From positions 1 through 64,000 of the forward strand of contig JAJTEK010000027.1 in assembly GCA_021299695.1 (NCBI GenBank): DNA of 64,000 bases. The letters are read 5' to 3'. The notes under the pieces are model-generated. The model was not told where the DNA came from, did not search any database, and was given only the letters and a program-made list of their open reading frames with translations. How positions within the stretch are numbered: the first letter of the stretch is position 1; every line of letters starts with the position of its first letter. The stretch comes from Pirellula sp. (lineage in GTDB: Bacteria > Planctomycetota > Planctomycetia > Pirellulales > Pirellulaceae). Of the stretch, positions 18,380 through 27,800 are shown piece by piece. The translations under genes were made by a program, and so were the position numbers.

Positions 18380-18409
18380 ATTGGCATTTTTTGCCAATTA
18401 TGCTATCAT
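18380..18409 (+). promoter_or_regulatory. Promoter and operator of the parDE-type operon
   Basis: TTGGCA at 18381-18386 and TATCAT at 18404-18409 with exactly 17 bp between them give a good sigma-70-type promoter 47 bp before the parD start. The -35 box lies within a perfect inverted repeat at 18380-18398 (ATTGGCA, 5-bp spacer, TGCCAAT). This is where a ParD or ParD-ParE repressor would be expected to bind; autoregulation is the rule in this family but is inferred here. Confidence 0.65.
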
Positions 18410-18455
18410 GGCCATGGGTTGATCGATTCATCGCAAGCCTTTGGGAACGCCAAAA

Positions 18456-18755
18456 ATGACCACAAAGAACATTAGTTTGACGGAACACTACTCAGAGTTG
18501 GTTGATACCCTTGTCGCTTCCGGCAGGTACAAGAATGCCAGCGAAGTGGTGCGTGAGGGCTTGCGTTTGCTCGAACAGCGAACCACCGAAGATGAGCGTC
18601 GACTTGAACTGCTTCAGCAATTAGCCGCTGAGGGATTTCGACAGCTCGATCAAGGTGAGGGAGTTGGTCTTAAGACCAGTAGTCAGGTTGCTGATCGTAT
18701 TTCCAAGTTGGGCCGCCAGGCGGCAAAGCTCGCTAAAAATGGAAGGAGTGGTTGA
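18456..18755 (+). CDS. parD: ParD-family antitoxin (ribbon-helix-helix)
   Basis: 99 residues from ATG 18456. The first 45 residues are a ribbon-helix-helix domain: TTKNISLTEHYSELVDTLVASGRYKNASEVVREGLRLLE, matching ParD/CC2985-type antitoxins. The acidic C-terminal part would wrap the toxin. Transcription probably starts from the promoter at 18380-18409. The parE gene follows at once, 5 bp after this stop if ATG 18761 is used. The expected role is to neutralise ParE and repress the operon. Confidence 0.88.
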   Translation: MTTKNISLTEHYSELVDTLVASGRYKNASEVVREGLRLLEQRTTEDERRLELLQQLAAEGFRQLDQGEGVGLKTSSQVADRISKLGRQAAKLAKNGRSG

Positions 18756-18760
18756 TCCCA

Positions 18761-19126
18761 ATGCAGCGTGTTGTACTAGCACCGGCTGCGGAAGAGGACA
18801 TTGTCGAGATCTTAGCCTGGAGCCACGAGCATTTTGGCGAGCCAGCAAGATTGCGCTACGAAGCCTTGTTGACCCAGGCGATCGTCGACATCGCCGATAA
18901 TCCAGAAAGAGCGGGAAGTAAGTCTCGCGAGGAACTAGCGGACGGCGCTCGCACGTATCATCTTTGGCATAGTCGTCAGCGTACCGAAAAGAAGGTTGGT
19001 ACAGTCGCGAAACCCAGGCACTTCTTATTGTTTCGAGTTAGTTCTAATCGCGAAATTGAAATCGGCCGTGTCTTGCACGACAGCATGGATCTTGCGTCAA
19101 ATTTGCCGGATGAGTATTTGGCATAG
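18761..19126 (+). CDS. parE: ParE/RelE-family toxin
   Basis: 121 residues from ATG 18761. GGAAGGAG at 18741-18748 fits this start better than the TTG at 18752, which would overlap the parD stop. The fold signature is visible: VVLAPAAEEDIVEILAWS, then REELADGARTYHLWHS, and the end RHFLLFRVSSNREIEIGRVLHDSMDLASNLP, matching the ParE beta-sheet and C-terminal helix. ParE toxins inhibit DNA gyrase in the characterised members; the target here is inferred. It ends next to the convergent gene at 19127 with no terminator between. Confidence 0.88.
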   Translation: MQRVVLAPAAEEDIVEILAWSHEHFGEPARLRYEALLTQAIVDIADNPERAGSKSREELADGARTYHLWHSRQRTEKKVGTVAKPRHFLLFRVSSNREIEIGRVLHDSMDLASNLPDEYLA

Positions 19127-21865
19127 CTAAGCGTAGAGGCGGTATGCAAACCATGCGATCGCCAAGAGCCCGAGAAGCGTCGTGAGGATCGAACCGATGG
19201 ACCAAGAATTCGACGGACCAGTGGCTCTATCGGAGCCCAAGCTATCGGCTCCCAAGGGCCCTTGGGAGAGATTCCAACGATCGACCACCAGCATCGGAGC
19301 TTGCTGGTAGCCTGTGTCTTGGGTCACCGCAGAGACTTGGGGGGTCCGAAACCTCCAAATCCGATAGGCATACCCAGAGACATCCACGCGGATTTTTGTC
19401 GTCCAAGCGATCGAAGAAGCCGAATCCAGGTCGGTTGTTTCTTGCGATAAATCGCTAGACGAGATCAGCGTTGTAGGATCGGACAGAAGCCATGCTGGGA
19501 GCTTGGTCGCAACCAACGTGATCGGAAATTCACGCTCATAAGCGATCGGTTCGTAATCCTTGCCGTACTTGACCTCGATTCGACTCGGACCGATATCGGC
19601 TAGGCCATCGAGTTGGTAGTAGTGGTTGCTGCCCAACCAAGCTTGGCTCTGAGCATTGCGCACATCGACACGCTGAATACGTCGAATCTGGACGCGGGCA
19701 TCGATGCGTTCGGCGACGGATCGCTGTTGCTCTCGAACAAGCGACTTGGTGGATTTCATCGACTCGGTACGTCGAATCCACTCCATGACGCTGTAGGCTC
19801 GAGCTTCGGTTTCTTGCGACTGGGTCTCATTGGATGCGGCCAATAGCGTGTAAAACGGGCGTGTGTCTTTGCTGGTGAGCGACTGACCGTGCAAAAGCTC
19901 GATCGCATCGCAGGAGGCCAAGTCCCAATGCGATCGCAACAGTGCCGTCCATCCTGGGCTGAGTTTCGGTTGTAACCCTATTGCCAGTTGGTCTGTGCTC
20001 TGCCCCGTCGCGCTTCGATGGGATTGCCATGCCACTCGTGAGGCGATCACCACTTGGGGAAGGCTTCTGTTCCCTGCCTCGGAATGGTTTTCCTGTACCT
20101 GGGAGATCAGCCCGAGGCCTTGAACACAGATCGGTTGATTCAGCTCGCTTGCAGAGAGCCACAACGCTGGCACATCCTTGGCGATGACCTGAAGATTCGG
20201 TGCGAGTTTCAGGGCGTAGACCTCTTTCCAGCCGAGGCCAGGCATCAGGTTCGGATCGATCCGAAGTGTTCGAGCTTCGATCACCTGGCCGTGCCAAGCC
20301 CCCAGGAGCCCTTGGCCTTGGAACTCCTCGGGATTCGGAGCGACTGAAAGCAACGCGGAGTTTTCGCCCGAGACGACCGTGTCGATTTCGTTTTGAAATT
20401 TCAGGACCGTAGCCAGCGAGGCCAATACGGAGAGATTCCTCGCGAGCGAATCGACATCGTTGCTTTCATCTTTGGTTTTATCGTTGGATTTGGAGGAGCC
20501 AAACGGGATTTTTCCAAGATGCCCCGAGAGGGCTCGTTCCACTAAATCCAGAGGTATTTGTCGATCGACCGGGGGGGTCCAAGGCATCGGATTTCGGAGT
20601 CGAGCGAGTTCTTTTGAGATCATCAAGGACTGCCCGTTGTTGGCCAAGGATGAACCTTGGAGTTCGGGAGCAACGTCGAGAAGCAGTCCAGTAGCGATCA
20701 GGACCGGCGCGATTTCGCCCCCGCGATTGGAAGCATAGGCTCTGCGTTTGGCGATTAGGCCAGCGACTTGCAGCGAGTCTCCGACTTGAAGCTCCCTTGC
20801 GGCTGCGACCCCCTCAGGGACATACACATTGATCGGCTGGTCGCTGAGGTCTTCGGGCTTGAGCCAAAAGACCGTATAGTTCAGCTTGCGTCCGTCAGCC
20901 AGTTCCATGCTGCTCGGTTGGTCGATCCGTCCGATGGTTCCTCGGGTGCGAAAGCATCGACCTCGCAGGGTATCGGTCTGCGAGAGCAATTGAGGGATAG
21001 CGATGGTGGGAACAGCGTCGATTCGGATCGACGGGTCGAGTTGGCGAAAAAGATCCGAAGCGCGAACCAGGAGTCTTGCCAGAGCCAGCCGCTCGGTGGT
21101 TTTCCAGGGGGTATTGTCCGAGAGGTCCGACATCAAGGCGCGATCAAAAGCCAGTTGCAAGCTGCGTTGGAATCCTGCGAGGGATTCGGGGCCTGGGGCC
21201 ATGGGTTCCAGTTGAGTCCAACGCTCAAGCCTCTCGAGTAACGCGTTGAGCATCGCATGATCCGCTGTGGTCGAGTCGCTCAGATCGATCCAACGCTGGA
21301 TCGATCGTTGGGCATCGCTCGACCAGAGTTTCAGGCTGGCTTGCCGATCACTAGCCGTCGGGACGGGGGATTGAGGTGCTTTTTGGTCGATGATGCCAAA
21401 GAGCCGCTCGGCAAGTGTTGCTTTGACTTCGTCGGGCAGGTTCTTGAGCAGCACTTCGAGAACTTGGGATTGGCGCTCGACGTCGGGGTCTGGCGATGAG
21501 AGACCTAGGCCTTCGACGACTCCAGAGAGCCCATCGGACACCTGACTCGAAGGTATTTCGGGTGGGCTTTCGAGGGCTCTCCCCGATGAAGTAACCAACG
21601 AGTTGCTGGGCATCTCGGCGTTGTTTTGGGTTGCGTGGTTCTGGGTTGCGTCGTTTTGGCTTGTTGGAGGTAAAAGTCCGACTGCGCCTGCGACCTTGCC
21701 GACTTTCTTCGGGTCGGAGACTTGCTGGATCATGATCAGGACCAGGACAAGCAGCACGATGAGTGAAATCAGGCGTCTTGGCCCTGCGTTGTTTTGGAGG
21801 GCCGACTGATGGATTCGGCGTTGGCCATCCATGGAGTACCATCTTTCGCGGCGTTTGGGAGACAT
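19127..21865 (-). CDS. Large membrane-anchored protein of unknown function with OB-like segment
   Basis: 912 residues from ATG 21865. One transmembrane segment lies at about residues 32-48 (ISLIVLLVLVLIMI) and a second at the very C-terminus (TLLGLLAIAWFAYRLYA), so both ends are anchored and the bulk is probably periplasmic. Around residues 290-400 a segment (RGRCFRTRGTIGRIDQ, then LQVGDSLQVAGLIAKRRAY) has the look of an OB-fold; a similar segment may recur later. No enzyme motif was recognised. It is transcribed divergently from the TPR/ExbB/ExbD operon, with 123 bp between the starts. Confidence 0.8.
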   Translation of the reverse strand: MSPKRRERWYSMDGQRRIHQSALQNNAGPRRLISLIVLLVLVLIMIQQVSDPKKVGKVAGAVGLLPPTSQNDATQNHATQNNAEMPSNSLVTSSGRALESPPEIPSSQVSDGLSGVVEGLGLSSPDPDVERQSQVLEVLLKNLPDEVKATLAERLFGIIDQKAPQSPVPTASDRQASLKLWSSDAQRSIQRWIDLSDSTTADHAMLNALLERLERWTQLEPMAPGPESLAGFQRSLQLAFDRALMSDLSDNTPWKTTERLALARLLVRASDLFRQLDPSIRIDAVPTIAIPQLLSQTDTLRGRCFRTRGTIGRIDQPSSMELADGRKLNYTVFWLKPEDLSDQPINVYVPEGVAAARELQVGDSLQVAGLIAKRRAYASNRGGEIAPVLIATGLLLDVAPELQGSSLANNGQSLMISKELARLRNPMPWTPPVDRQIPLDLVERALSGHLGKIPFGSSKSNDKTKDESNDVDSLARNLSVLASLATVLKFQNEIDTVVSGENSALLSVAPNPEEFQGQGLLGAWHGQVIEARTLRIDPNLMPGLGWKEVYALKLAPNLQVIAKDVPALWLSASELNQPICVQGLGLISQVQENHSEAGNRSLPQVVIASRVAWQSHRSATGQSTDQLAIGLQPKLSPGWTALLRSHWDLASCDAIELLHGQSLTSKDTRPFYTLLAASNETQSQETEARAYSVMEWIRRTESMKSTKSLVREQQRSVAERIDARVQIRRIQRVDVRNAQSQAWLGSNHYYQLDGLADIGPSRIEVKYGKDYEPIAYEREFPITLVATKLPAWLLSDPTTLISSSDLSQETTDLDSASSIAWTTKIRVDVSGYAYRIWRFRTPQVSAVTQDTGYQQAPMLVVDRWNLSQGPLGADSLGSDRATGPSNSWSIGSILTTLLGLLAIAWFAYRLYA

Positions 21866-21988
21866 GCGTGGGGATCCGAGGAGTCTGGAAGGAGTTTTCT
21901 TCGGGGTTGTTCTATCCAGTCTGAAGACCGTTATAATGCGTTCGACGACTTTTCCTCATTGTACCCGCGTTTGTCAAACGAGCGATCT

Positions 21989-24900
21989 ATGCTTCCAAGT
22001 TGCAATCGGCAGCCTACTGGAGTCGGAACATCTCCTGATTACGAGGTGGTTCGAAACCATCGCGGGAATCGAAAACGAATAAGGTTTTTGGCGTTATTGC
22101 TCGGCAGTGTCGGTTTATTGCCGTATTTGCCTACCGTTCCTAGGGCTTGGGCTGAGGAGCCTGCGGCGAAGTTTCTCCAGGGGCTCAAAGACGCCGGTTA
22201 TTATGACGAGGCGTTGAAGTATCTGGAGATCAGTTCCGCGAGAAATCGGCTTCCAGAGTCGATGAAGGGAGACATCGGCTTGGAGAAGGTGATGCTTTTG
22301 CAGCTTTCGCTCGCCGAGGTTCGCACATCGAAGGACCTCGACGAGAAGCTCGGCCAAGTCGAACTGGGCTTCAAAGAGTTCCTGACCAATTCTCCGGAGC
22401 ACCCTCGTCGAGGCGAGACGTTGCTTAAGCTTGCTGACTTGTACCTGAACCGAGGTACGAAATACTTAGACGATAGCAAGGAGGCAGTTAGCAAGCCGGA
22501 GACTGAAGCCAAAGCCAAGGAGCTTCGCGAAAAAGCTAGGCCTTCGTTCCAACAAGCCTTCGACACTTTCTCCACGACGCTAGAGACCTTGCGACCCACG
22601 CTCGAGCAGTTGCAGGGGGCCAACGTCAAGCCCAGCGAGACCGAGCGATTAGCCTTGAGAGAAAAGTTGCAAAAGGAGTATCGCCAAGCGCAGATTCTTC
22701 AGGCGATCACTTCCAAGTTGATCGCAGAGACGTTCGAACCGAACACACCCGAGTGGAAGCAGCGGCTCGAGGAGGCCGACAAGAAGCTCTACGACGTGGC
22801 CGAGAAGAGCACCGGCGCAAAGTACGCCGGCTCAAAGTACTTGAGTTTGCTAAACCGTGGCAAAGTCCAAGCCTTGCTCGGTCAAATCGATGGCGCACGC
22901 GAGACGTTCAAGCGTGTTGCGGAGAATGATGAAGTCGGGATTTTCCGAACCTGGAGGATCCAGGCCATCGCAGAGATGGTCCGTTTGGACAGCACACCGG
23001 CCTCGGGCAAGTACGAAGCGGCCGTCATGGCAGGCGAGGAGCAACTCAAGCAGGCCGACTTTCGCGAGCGTGAGAAGCCCGAGTGGCAAGAGTTGGCCTT
23101 AGCGGTCGCCGAGGCTCGTATCGCTTGGACCAAAGCTCTCGATCCGAAAGCCGATGACGGCAAGATTCGCAACATCCGACGCGAGGCACGCGAGACTTTT
23201 CAAACCCTTGCCAAAAAGAACAGCCCTGTGGCCAACAGGGCCCGCGATTACCTGAAGGATCTTGGGATCGAGGCCAAAGCCAACGACGACACCAAACTAC
23301 CAGAGGTCAAGAACTTCACCGAAGCGATGAAAGCAGCCCGCTCGAGGCTCGATCGCGCCGAGGAAGGGGAAGGCACGATCAAACTGCTCGAAAAGCAACT
23401 TGCAGGAGCTCCGGAGTCCGAGCGCAAAGCGATTGAAGATCAAGTCCGATTGGTCGAGTCGGACTCGAAGCGCGATCGCGAGCAAGCCATCGAGTTAAAC
23501 GACATGGCCTTGCGATTGTACCGAGACGACGATTCACGCGAGGACTTGGCGCAGATACGATTTCTGCAAGCCTACTTGCACCTGCGTCTCCAAAACTATT
23601 GGGAAAGCTTGGCGATTTCCGAGGTTCTACTCAGGACCGGCAAGGGGACCGAAACGGCTCAAAAGGCCGGTTCGTTTGCCTTGATGTCACTCGGCCAGAT
23701 CATCGAAAGTTCGCCGGCCGAGAGCCAAGCCGCATTGATCTCGAGTTTGGAACGCCTCGCGAACGATCTGAATGAATCAGCCCCTGGCTCCTCGGAGGGG
23801 GAACAGGCCGTCGACATCCTCGTGAGCCTTGCACTTCGCGAGAAGCAGTACGACAAGGCCGAGGAATATCTTAAGAGCAAGAGGACCGCAGGGGGTGACA
23901 AAGCGTTCTTGCTCGGACGGATCTTGTGGGCCGAATACCGCAAGGCGATCTATGCGCATCGTCAGGCCAAGACCGAGCCCACCGCGGCCGATGAAGCGCT
24001 GCGTCAACGAGCCGAAAAACTTCTTTCGGACGCTTGGAACAACCTATCCCTAGAGAGCAGTGCAACCGGAGTGCTCGAAGGAAGCAATGACTTAGTCGGA
24101 TTGTACCTTCAATCGGGCCGGCTCGAAGAGGCGATGAAGGTTCTCAACGAGCCGGGCAAAGGTGCGATCGCCGTGATGAAGGGATCGCCCGATGCGCCCC
24201 TCTCGGCCCAACTCGATACCTACCGATTGAATCTCCAAGCCATGGTGCAATCTGCTGGCCAAGGCCGATCGGACTTAAGCGCCGAGCAGATCGATGAAGC
24301 GATCCAAACGATGAAGGGGTTATGCGACAAAGCGGGGGACACGACGATGCTGCCCAAGTCGCTGCAGAATCTCGCCGCCGAGCTGCAAAACCAGATGGAA
24401 GCCAACAAAAATCCCGAGCAGCAGGCCAAGCTTGCCAGTTGCTTCAAGATCCTGATCGATCAGTTGACCGGCGTGAGCAGCGATCCTGCGGTGATCGAAT
24501 CGGCAGGAGCGGCCATGATCGTTTTAGCCACCAATTTAGAGAAGGTCCCTGCACTCGCCGCACGCGCACCGGAGATGATGGCAACGGCCGAGAAGGCCTA
24601 CACCAAACTCTCGACTCTATCCCCTCAAGAGCTCGAAAAAATCAAACGCAAACCTGAAGAGATTATGCTCAAGCTCGGGCTTGCCAAGCGAGGGGCCAAG
24701 AAGTTCGACGAGGCCAATAAGCTGTTCATCGAGGCCCTTCAGAAGAACCAAAGCAACATCACCGTGCAGATCGAGGCGGCTAGAAACCTACAGCTATCCT
24801 CCGGTGGCAAGGACATCGAGAAGCTCAAATCGGCCATGCTCGGAGCCGAGACCTTGCCCAACAAAAAGAAGTTGATTTGGGGCTGGGGTCAAATCGCTCA

Positions 24901-25195
24901 GGTCACAGCCCGATACCCGAACTTCCAAAAGGAGTTTTTTGAAGCTAGGCTCAATATCGCCCGTTGCCGAGGGCTCATCGGCGATGCCAGCTCGGGAGCA
25001 GAAAAGCAAAAGCTCTACGAGGCAGCCATCGCCGATATCTCGCAAACCTATTCCCGATTCCCCGAATTGGGCACTCCCGAGACTCGCAACGAATTCGATC
25101 GCTTGCTCCGGGAGATGCAGCAAAAAGCCAGCAAGCCAGCCACAGGTTTGGCCGGTCTGCCCAAGCCTCAATCCGAGCCGACGCCCGAGAAGTAA
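21989..25195 (+). CDS. Large secreted TPR-repeat protein
   Basis: 1068 residues from ATG 21989; the open frame begins at 21794, but the first 65 codons overlap the divergent gene and lack a signal. A basic stretch plus hydrophobic core and AWA at about residues 28-55 makes a signal peptide. The rest is almost wholly helical, with degenerate tetratricopeptide repeats (AKFLQGLKDAGYYDEALKYL and many similar) and highly charged linkers. It heads a run with a second TPR protein, an ExbB/TolQ homologue and two ExbD/TolR homologues. A scaffold for an envelope machine energised by the proton channel is a reasonable guess. The C-terminus is Pro-rich and ends inside a short tandem repeat. Confidence 0.88.
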   Translation: MLPSCNRQPTGVGTSPDYEVVRNHRGNRKRIRFLALLLGSVGLLPYLPTVPRAWAEEPAAKFLQGLKDAGYYDEALKYLEISSARNRLPESMKGDIGLEKVMLLQLSLAEVRTSKDLDEKLGQVELGFKEFLTNSPEHPRRGETLLKLADLYLNRGTKYLDDSKEAVSKPETEAKAKELREKARPSFQQAFDTFSTTLETLRPTLEQLQGANVKPSETERLALREKLQKEYRQAQILQAITSKLIAETFEPNTPEWKQRLEEADKKLYDVAEKSTGAKYAGSKYLSLLNRGKVQALLGQIDGARETFKRVAENDEVGIFRTWRIQAIAEMVRLDSTPASGKYEAAVMAGEEQLKQADFREREKPEWQELALAVAEARIAWTKALDPKADDGKIRNIRREARETFQTLAKKNSPVANRARDYLKDLGIEAKANDDTKLPEVKNFTEAMKAARSRLDRAEEGEGTIKLLEKQLAGAPESERKAIEDQVRLVESDSKRDREQAIELNDMALRLYRDDDSREDLAQIRFLQAYLHLRLQNYWESLAISEVLLRTGKGTETAQKAGSFALMSLGQIIESSPAESQAALISSLERLANDLNESAPGSSEGEQAVDILVSLALREKQYDKAEEYLKSKRTAGGDKAFLLGRILWAEYRKAIYAHRQAKTEPTAADEALRQRAEKLLSDAWNNLSLESSATGVLEGSNDLVGLYLQSGRLEEAMKVLNEPGKGAIAVMKGSPDAPLSAQLDTYRLNLQAMVQSAGQGRSDLSAEQIDEAIQTMKGLCDKAGDTTMLPKSLQNLAAELQNQMEANKNPEQQAKLASCFKILIDQLTGVSSDPAVIESAGAAMIVLATNLEKVPALAARAPEMMATAEKAYTKLSTLSPQELEKIKRKPEEIMLKLGLAKRGAKKFDEANKLFIEALQKNQSNITVQIEAARNLQLSSGGKDIEKLKSAMLGAETLPNKKKLIWGWGQIAQVTARYPNFQKEFFEARLNIARCRGLIGDASSGAEKQKLYEAAIADISQTYSRFPELGTPETRNEFDRLLREMQQKASKPATGLAGLPKPQSEPTPEK

Positions 25196-25223
25196 AGCCG
25201 AGAAATAAAGCCGAGAAATAAAC
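25185..25223 (+). repeat. 13-bp tandem repeat, three units, covering a stop codon
   Basis: Three copies of CCGAGAARTAAAG. Because the unit is 13 bp and contains TAA, stop codons occur in all three frames just after the TPR gene. It probably arose by local slippage. Confidence 0.8.
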
Positions 25224-25305
25224 CCGAGATCCTTCTGATCCGACTGACCCGAATTCGACACCCCACCCTATTCGATTACCCCCTTATCCGATAGCAAAGT
25301 CCTTT

Positions 25306-26370
25306 ATGATGATTCATCGATCCTACCGTTTGCTCGCAAGTCGATTTTTTACGCTCGTTGGGCTTGTGTTTTTGTCCATCGGTTTCAGGCCGTTAGAGGC
25401 CCAAGAACGCGACCGAGTATTTCCAGTCAAGGGAGCGGCCGTAACCGGCAAGATCGTCGAGAAAAGTCGCGATCGGGTCGTCATCGAGGTGCGGGGCAAC
25501 AACCAGAATTTCCCTTCCAACGAGGTCCTAAGAGTCCTCTACGAGGGGGAGCCACCGACCCTCTCGCGGACCAAGGACTTGGTCGCTCAGGGGCAGCTCG
25601 AGCAGGCCGTAGAGGAGTTCAAGAAGATCGATGCAGCTTCGTTGCCCTCGGAAGACATGAAGCAGGACTACCAATTCCTGCGGGGGTACATCGCAGGAAC
25701 GTTAGCCATCAAAGGCAAAGGGGATCCTAAAAACGCCCTGGGATTGATGACCAACTGGGTCAAAGACAACGCGCAGTCTTACCTGTTTTATCCCGCAGCC
25801 GAGTTGATGGGCGATTTGGCCGTGGCCGCAGGAACTCCCGACCAAGCAGCCAAGTACTACGGTGGCTTAGCGGCCGCACCGTTTCCGGAGCTCAAAACCA
25901 AGGGGAGTTTTTTGCAAGGCAAGGCGCTGATGGCTTCGAAACAGAACTCAGATGCCAAGTCCAAGTTCCAAGCGGTCCTTGAGGCCAAGCTGTCGGATGT
26001 CGTATCGCTGAAATACCAGAAGATGGCCAAGATCGGGATCATTCAGTGCGACGCTTTGGAAGGCAAAGCGACCGAGGCGATCGGTGAACTCGAGAAGATG
26101 GTCGACGAAGGGGATTCGACCGACGGAGAGCTCTTCGCGGAGCTTTACAACACACTCGGTTCGATGCTCTCTGCGGCCGGTCGCAACGAGGAGGCCGTTT
26201 TGTCCTATCTCAAGACCGATTTGCTCTATGGAGCACAAAGCGAGCCGCATGCAGAGGCCTTGTACCGCCTAGCCCAGTTATGGACCAAGATGGGCTCGGC
26301 CCAGCGTGCAGCCGACGCGAAGCAAAAGCTCGAAAAACTCTATCCGACATCGGCTTGGGTTCGCAAGTAA
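25306..26370 (+). CDS. Secreted TPR-repeat protein
   Basis: 354 residues. A signal peptide covers about 1-32 (MMIHRSYRLLAS, hydrophobic core, LEAQ). Residues 38-80 form a small beta segment (GKIVEKSRDRVVIEVRGN, FPSNEVLRVLYEGEPPTL) resembling a small SH3-like or KOW-like barrel. The remaining residues form TPR-like helices (AEALYRLAQLWTKMGSAQRAADAKQKLEKLYPTS resembles YbgF/BamD-type repeats). It sits between the large TPR gene and the exbB-like gene, 110 bp and 200 bp away. It may be the YbgF-like partner of the Tol-type channel; that role is inferred. Confidence 0.85.
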   Translation: MMIHRSYRLLASRFFTLVGLVFLSIGFRPLEAQERDRVFPVKGAAVTGKIVEKSRDRVVIEVRGNNQNFPSNEVLRVLYEGEPPTLSRTKDLVAQGQLEQAVEEFKKIDAASLPSEDMKQDYQFLRGYIAGTLAIKGKGDPKNALGLMTNWVKDNAQSYLFYPAAELMGDLAVAAGTPDQAAKYYGGLAAAPFPELKTKGSFLQGKALMASKQNSDAKSKFQAVLEAKLSDVVSLKYQKMAKIGIIQCDALEGKATEAIGELEKMVDEGDSTDGELFAELYNTLGSMLSAAGRNEEAVLSYLKTDLLYGAQSEPHAEALYRLAQLWTKMGSAQRAADAKQKLEKLYPTSAWVRK

Positions 26371-26570
26371 TGCCCTGCCATACTGGCCTAGTCGAAAAAC
26401 GGATTGGTTTCTTGACAAGCTAGCCCCCTTGGGCCGCAGAGTTGGCTAGAATTATCGTAAACCAGTTTCCATGGGGTCCGTTGCAAAACGGTAACCCCAG
26501 CAAGCCGGTTGTCCTGCACGAGATCGACGCATTCCACGCACATCACCCTTCTCATCCTACCGGAGTCACC

Positions 26571-27338
26571 ATGCCGTCTTGTTCCCGCACTTGGTCCGCC
26601 CAACTGCTCATCCGTTTTTCTAGGATCCTCGCTGTTGCCTTTGCGATCGTCTACACGGCAGGTGTTTCGTTGGCTCAAGAAGCAGCCGCCGCTGCGCCCC
26701 AGGCTGCCGCAGGCGAGAACATGCTGGTGAAAACCTGGAAGGCCTTGGGCAATCTCTACGCGGTGGTTTTTCTACTCATGTCGGTGATTTTGGTGGCCTT
26801 GGTGGTCCGAGCGATTTTGGCGGTGCAAAAGGCCAATTTCGTACCTGAAGATTTGGTCCAAGGCATCGAAGCGAGTTTGGCCGAGAACAATCCACAGGCT
26901 GCTGCCGAGTTGGTCAAAGCCGACGAAAGCTTTCTCGGGAATCTGCTCAATGCTGGGCTTGGCCAATTGACCAAGGGCAAAGAGGCCGTTCTCGAAGCGA
27001 TGCAGGTCGCGGGGGACGCCGAGACGATGAAAGTCGAACATATGCTTAGCTACATCGCATTGATCGGAAACATCGCACCTATGGTTGGTTTGCTCGGGAC
27101 CGTCCAAGGGATGGTCAGCTCCTTCGGCGCAATCGCGACCAGTCCCCAGACACCTAAACCCAGTGTGTTGGCAGTCGGTATCGAGCAGGCCCTTTACACA
27201 ACACTCGTCGGCTTGTATCTGGCGATCCCTGCAATCGTCATCTACAACATTCTTCGAAACCTAGTCCAACGGCAGATCCAGCATGCCGGGGCCAAGAGCG
27301 AAGAGTTGATTGAAAAATTCCAAGCTGCGGCGAAGTAA
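26571..27338 (+). CDS. exbB: MotA/TolQ/ExbB-family proton channel protein
   Basis: 255 residues from ATG 26571 with GGAG upstream; the frame is open from 26442 without a signal there. An N-terminal signal or first hydrophobic segment (about 12-35) is followed by an Ala-rich linker. Three transmembrane helices follow at about 60-85, 160-185 and 205-230. The second contains IGNIAPMVGLLGTVQGMVSSF and the third VGIEQALYTTLVGLYLAIPAI, the conserved TolQ/ExbB signatures lining the proton path. With the two ExbD-like proteins it should form a pmf-driven motor energising an envelope process. The name is by family only; it may equally be a Tol-type or dedicated channel. Confidence 0.92.
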   Translation: MPSCSRTWSAQLLIRFSRILAVAFAIVYTAGVSLAQEAAAAAPQAAAGENMLVKTWKALGNLYAVVFLLMSVILVALVVRAILAVQKANFVPEDLVQGIEASLAENNPQAAAELVKADESFLGNLLNAGLGQLTKGKEAVLEAMQVAGDAETMKVEHMLSYIALIGNIAPMVGLLGTVQGMVSSFGAIATSPQTPKPSVLAVGIEQALYTTLVGLYLAIPAIVIYNILRNLVQRQIQHAGAKSEELIEKFQAAAK

Positions 27339-27352
27339 TTTCGGATCGAATT

Positions 27353-27796
27353 ATGGCACTCAAATCAAAGTTCGGTGCGAAGGTAGCCGAAGGGGACATG
27401 ACGTCGATGATCGACATGGTTTTCCAGTTGATCATCTTCTTCATGGTACTGATCAATTTTTCCCAAGACGACCAGAATCAAGCGATCAAGTTACCGACGA
27501 GTGAGTTGGCCAAGCCAGCCGAGACTCCGCTTGAAAACCCCATCGTTTTGAACTTGGCCTTCAATGGCAATATCTATCTCGGGGCCGAGACCGCGACGAT
27601 CGCTGGTCTTCGTCCACTTTTGGAATTGGAAGCCAATGTGCTCAAGTCCAACGGGAAAAGTGCGAAAGACGCCAACGTGATCATCCGAGCCGACGGCAAC
27701 ACCGCAGGTGGAATGGTGCAGGAATTGATCAAGAAGTGTCAGGAGTCTGGCTACGAGAAGTTTGCGTTGAGAGCCAAAGAGGAGATCGGTCAGTAG
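27353..27796 (+). CDS. exbD: ExbD/TolR-family protein 1
   Basis: 147 residues. The N-terminal cytoplasmic tail runs into EGDMTSMIDMVFQLIIFFMVLINF, the single transmembrane helix with the essential Asp (SMIDMVF) of the family. A periplasmic domain follows with VIIRADGNTAGGMVQELIKKCQESGY, the usual ExbD/TolR core. It starts 14 bp after the exbB-like gene and 4 bp separate it from the second exbD-like gene, so all three belong to one operon. Confidence 0.92.
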   Translation: MALKSKFGAKVAEGDMTSMIDMVFQLIIFFMVLINFSQDDQNQAIKLPTSELAKPAETPLENPIVLNLAFNGNIYLGAETATIAGLRPLLELEANVLKSNGKSAKDANVIIRADGNTAGGMVQELIKKCQESGYEKFALRAKEEIGQ

Positions 27797-27800
27797 TGCC

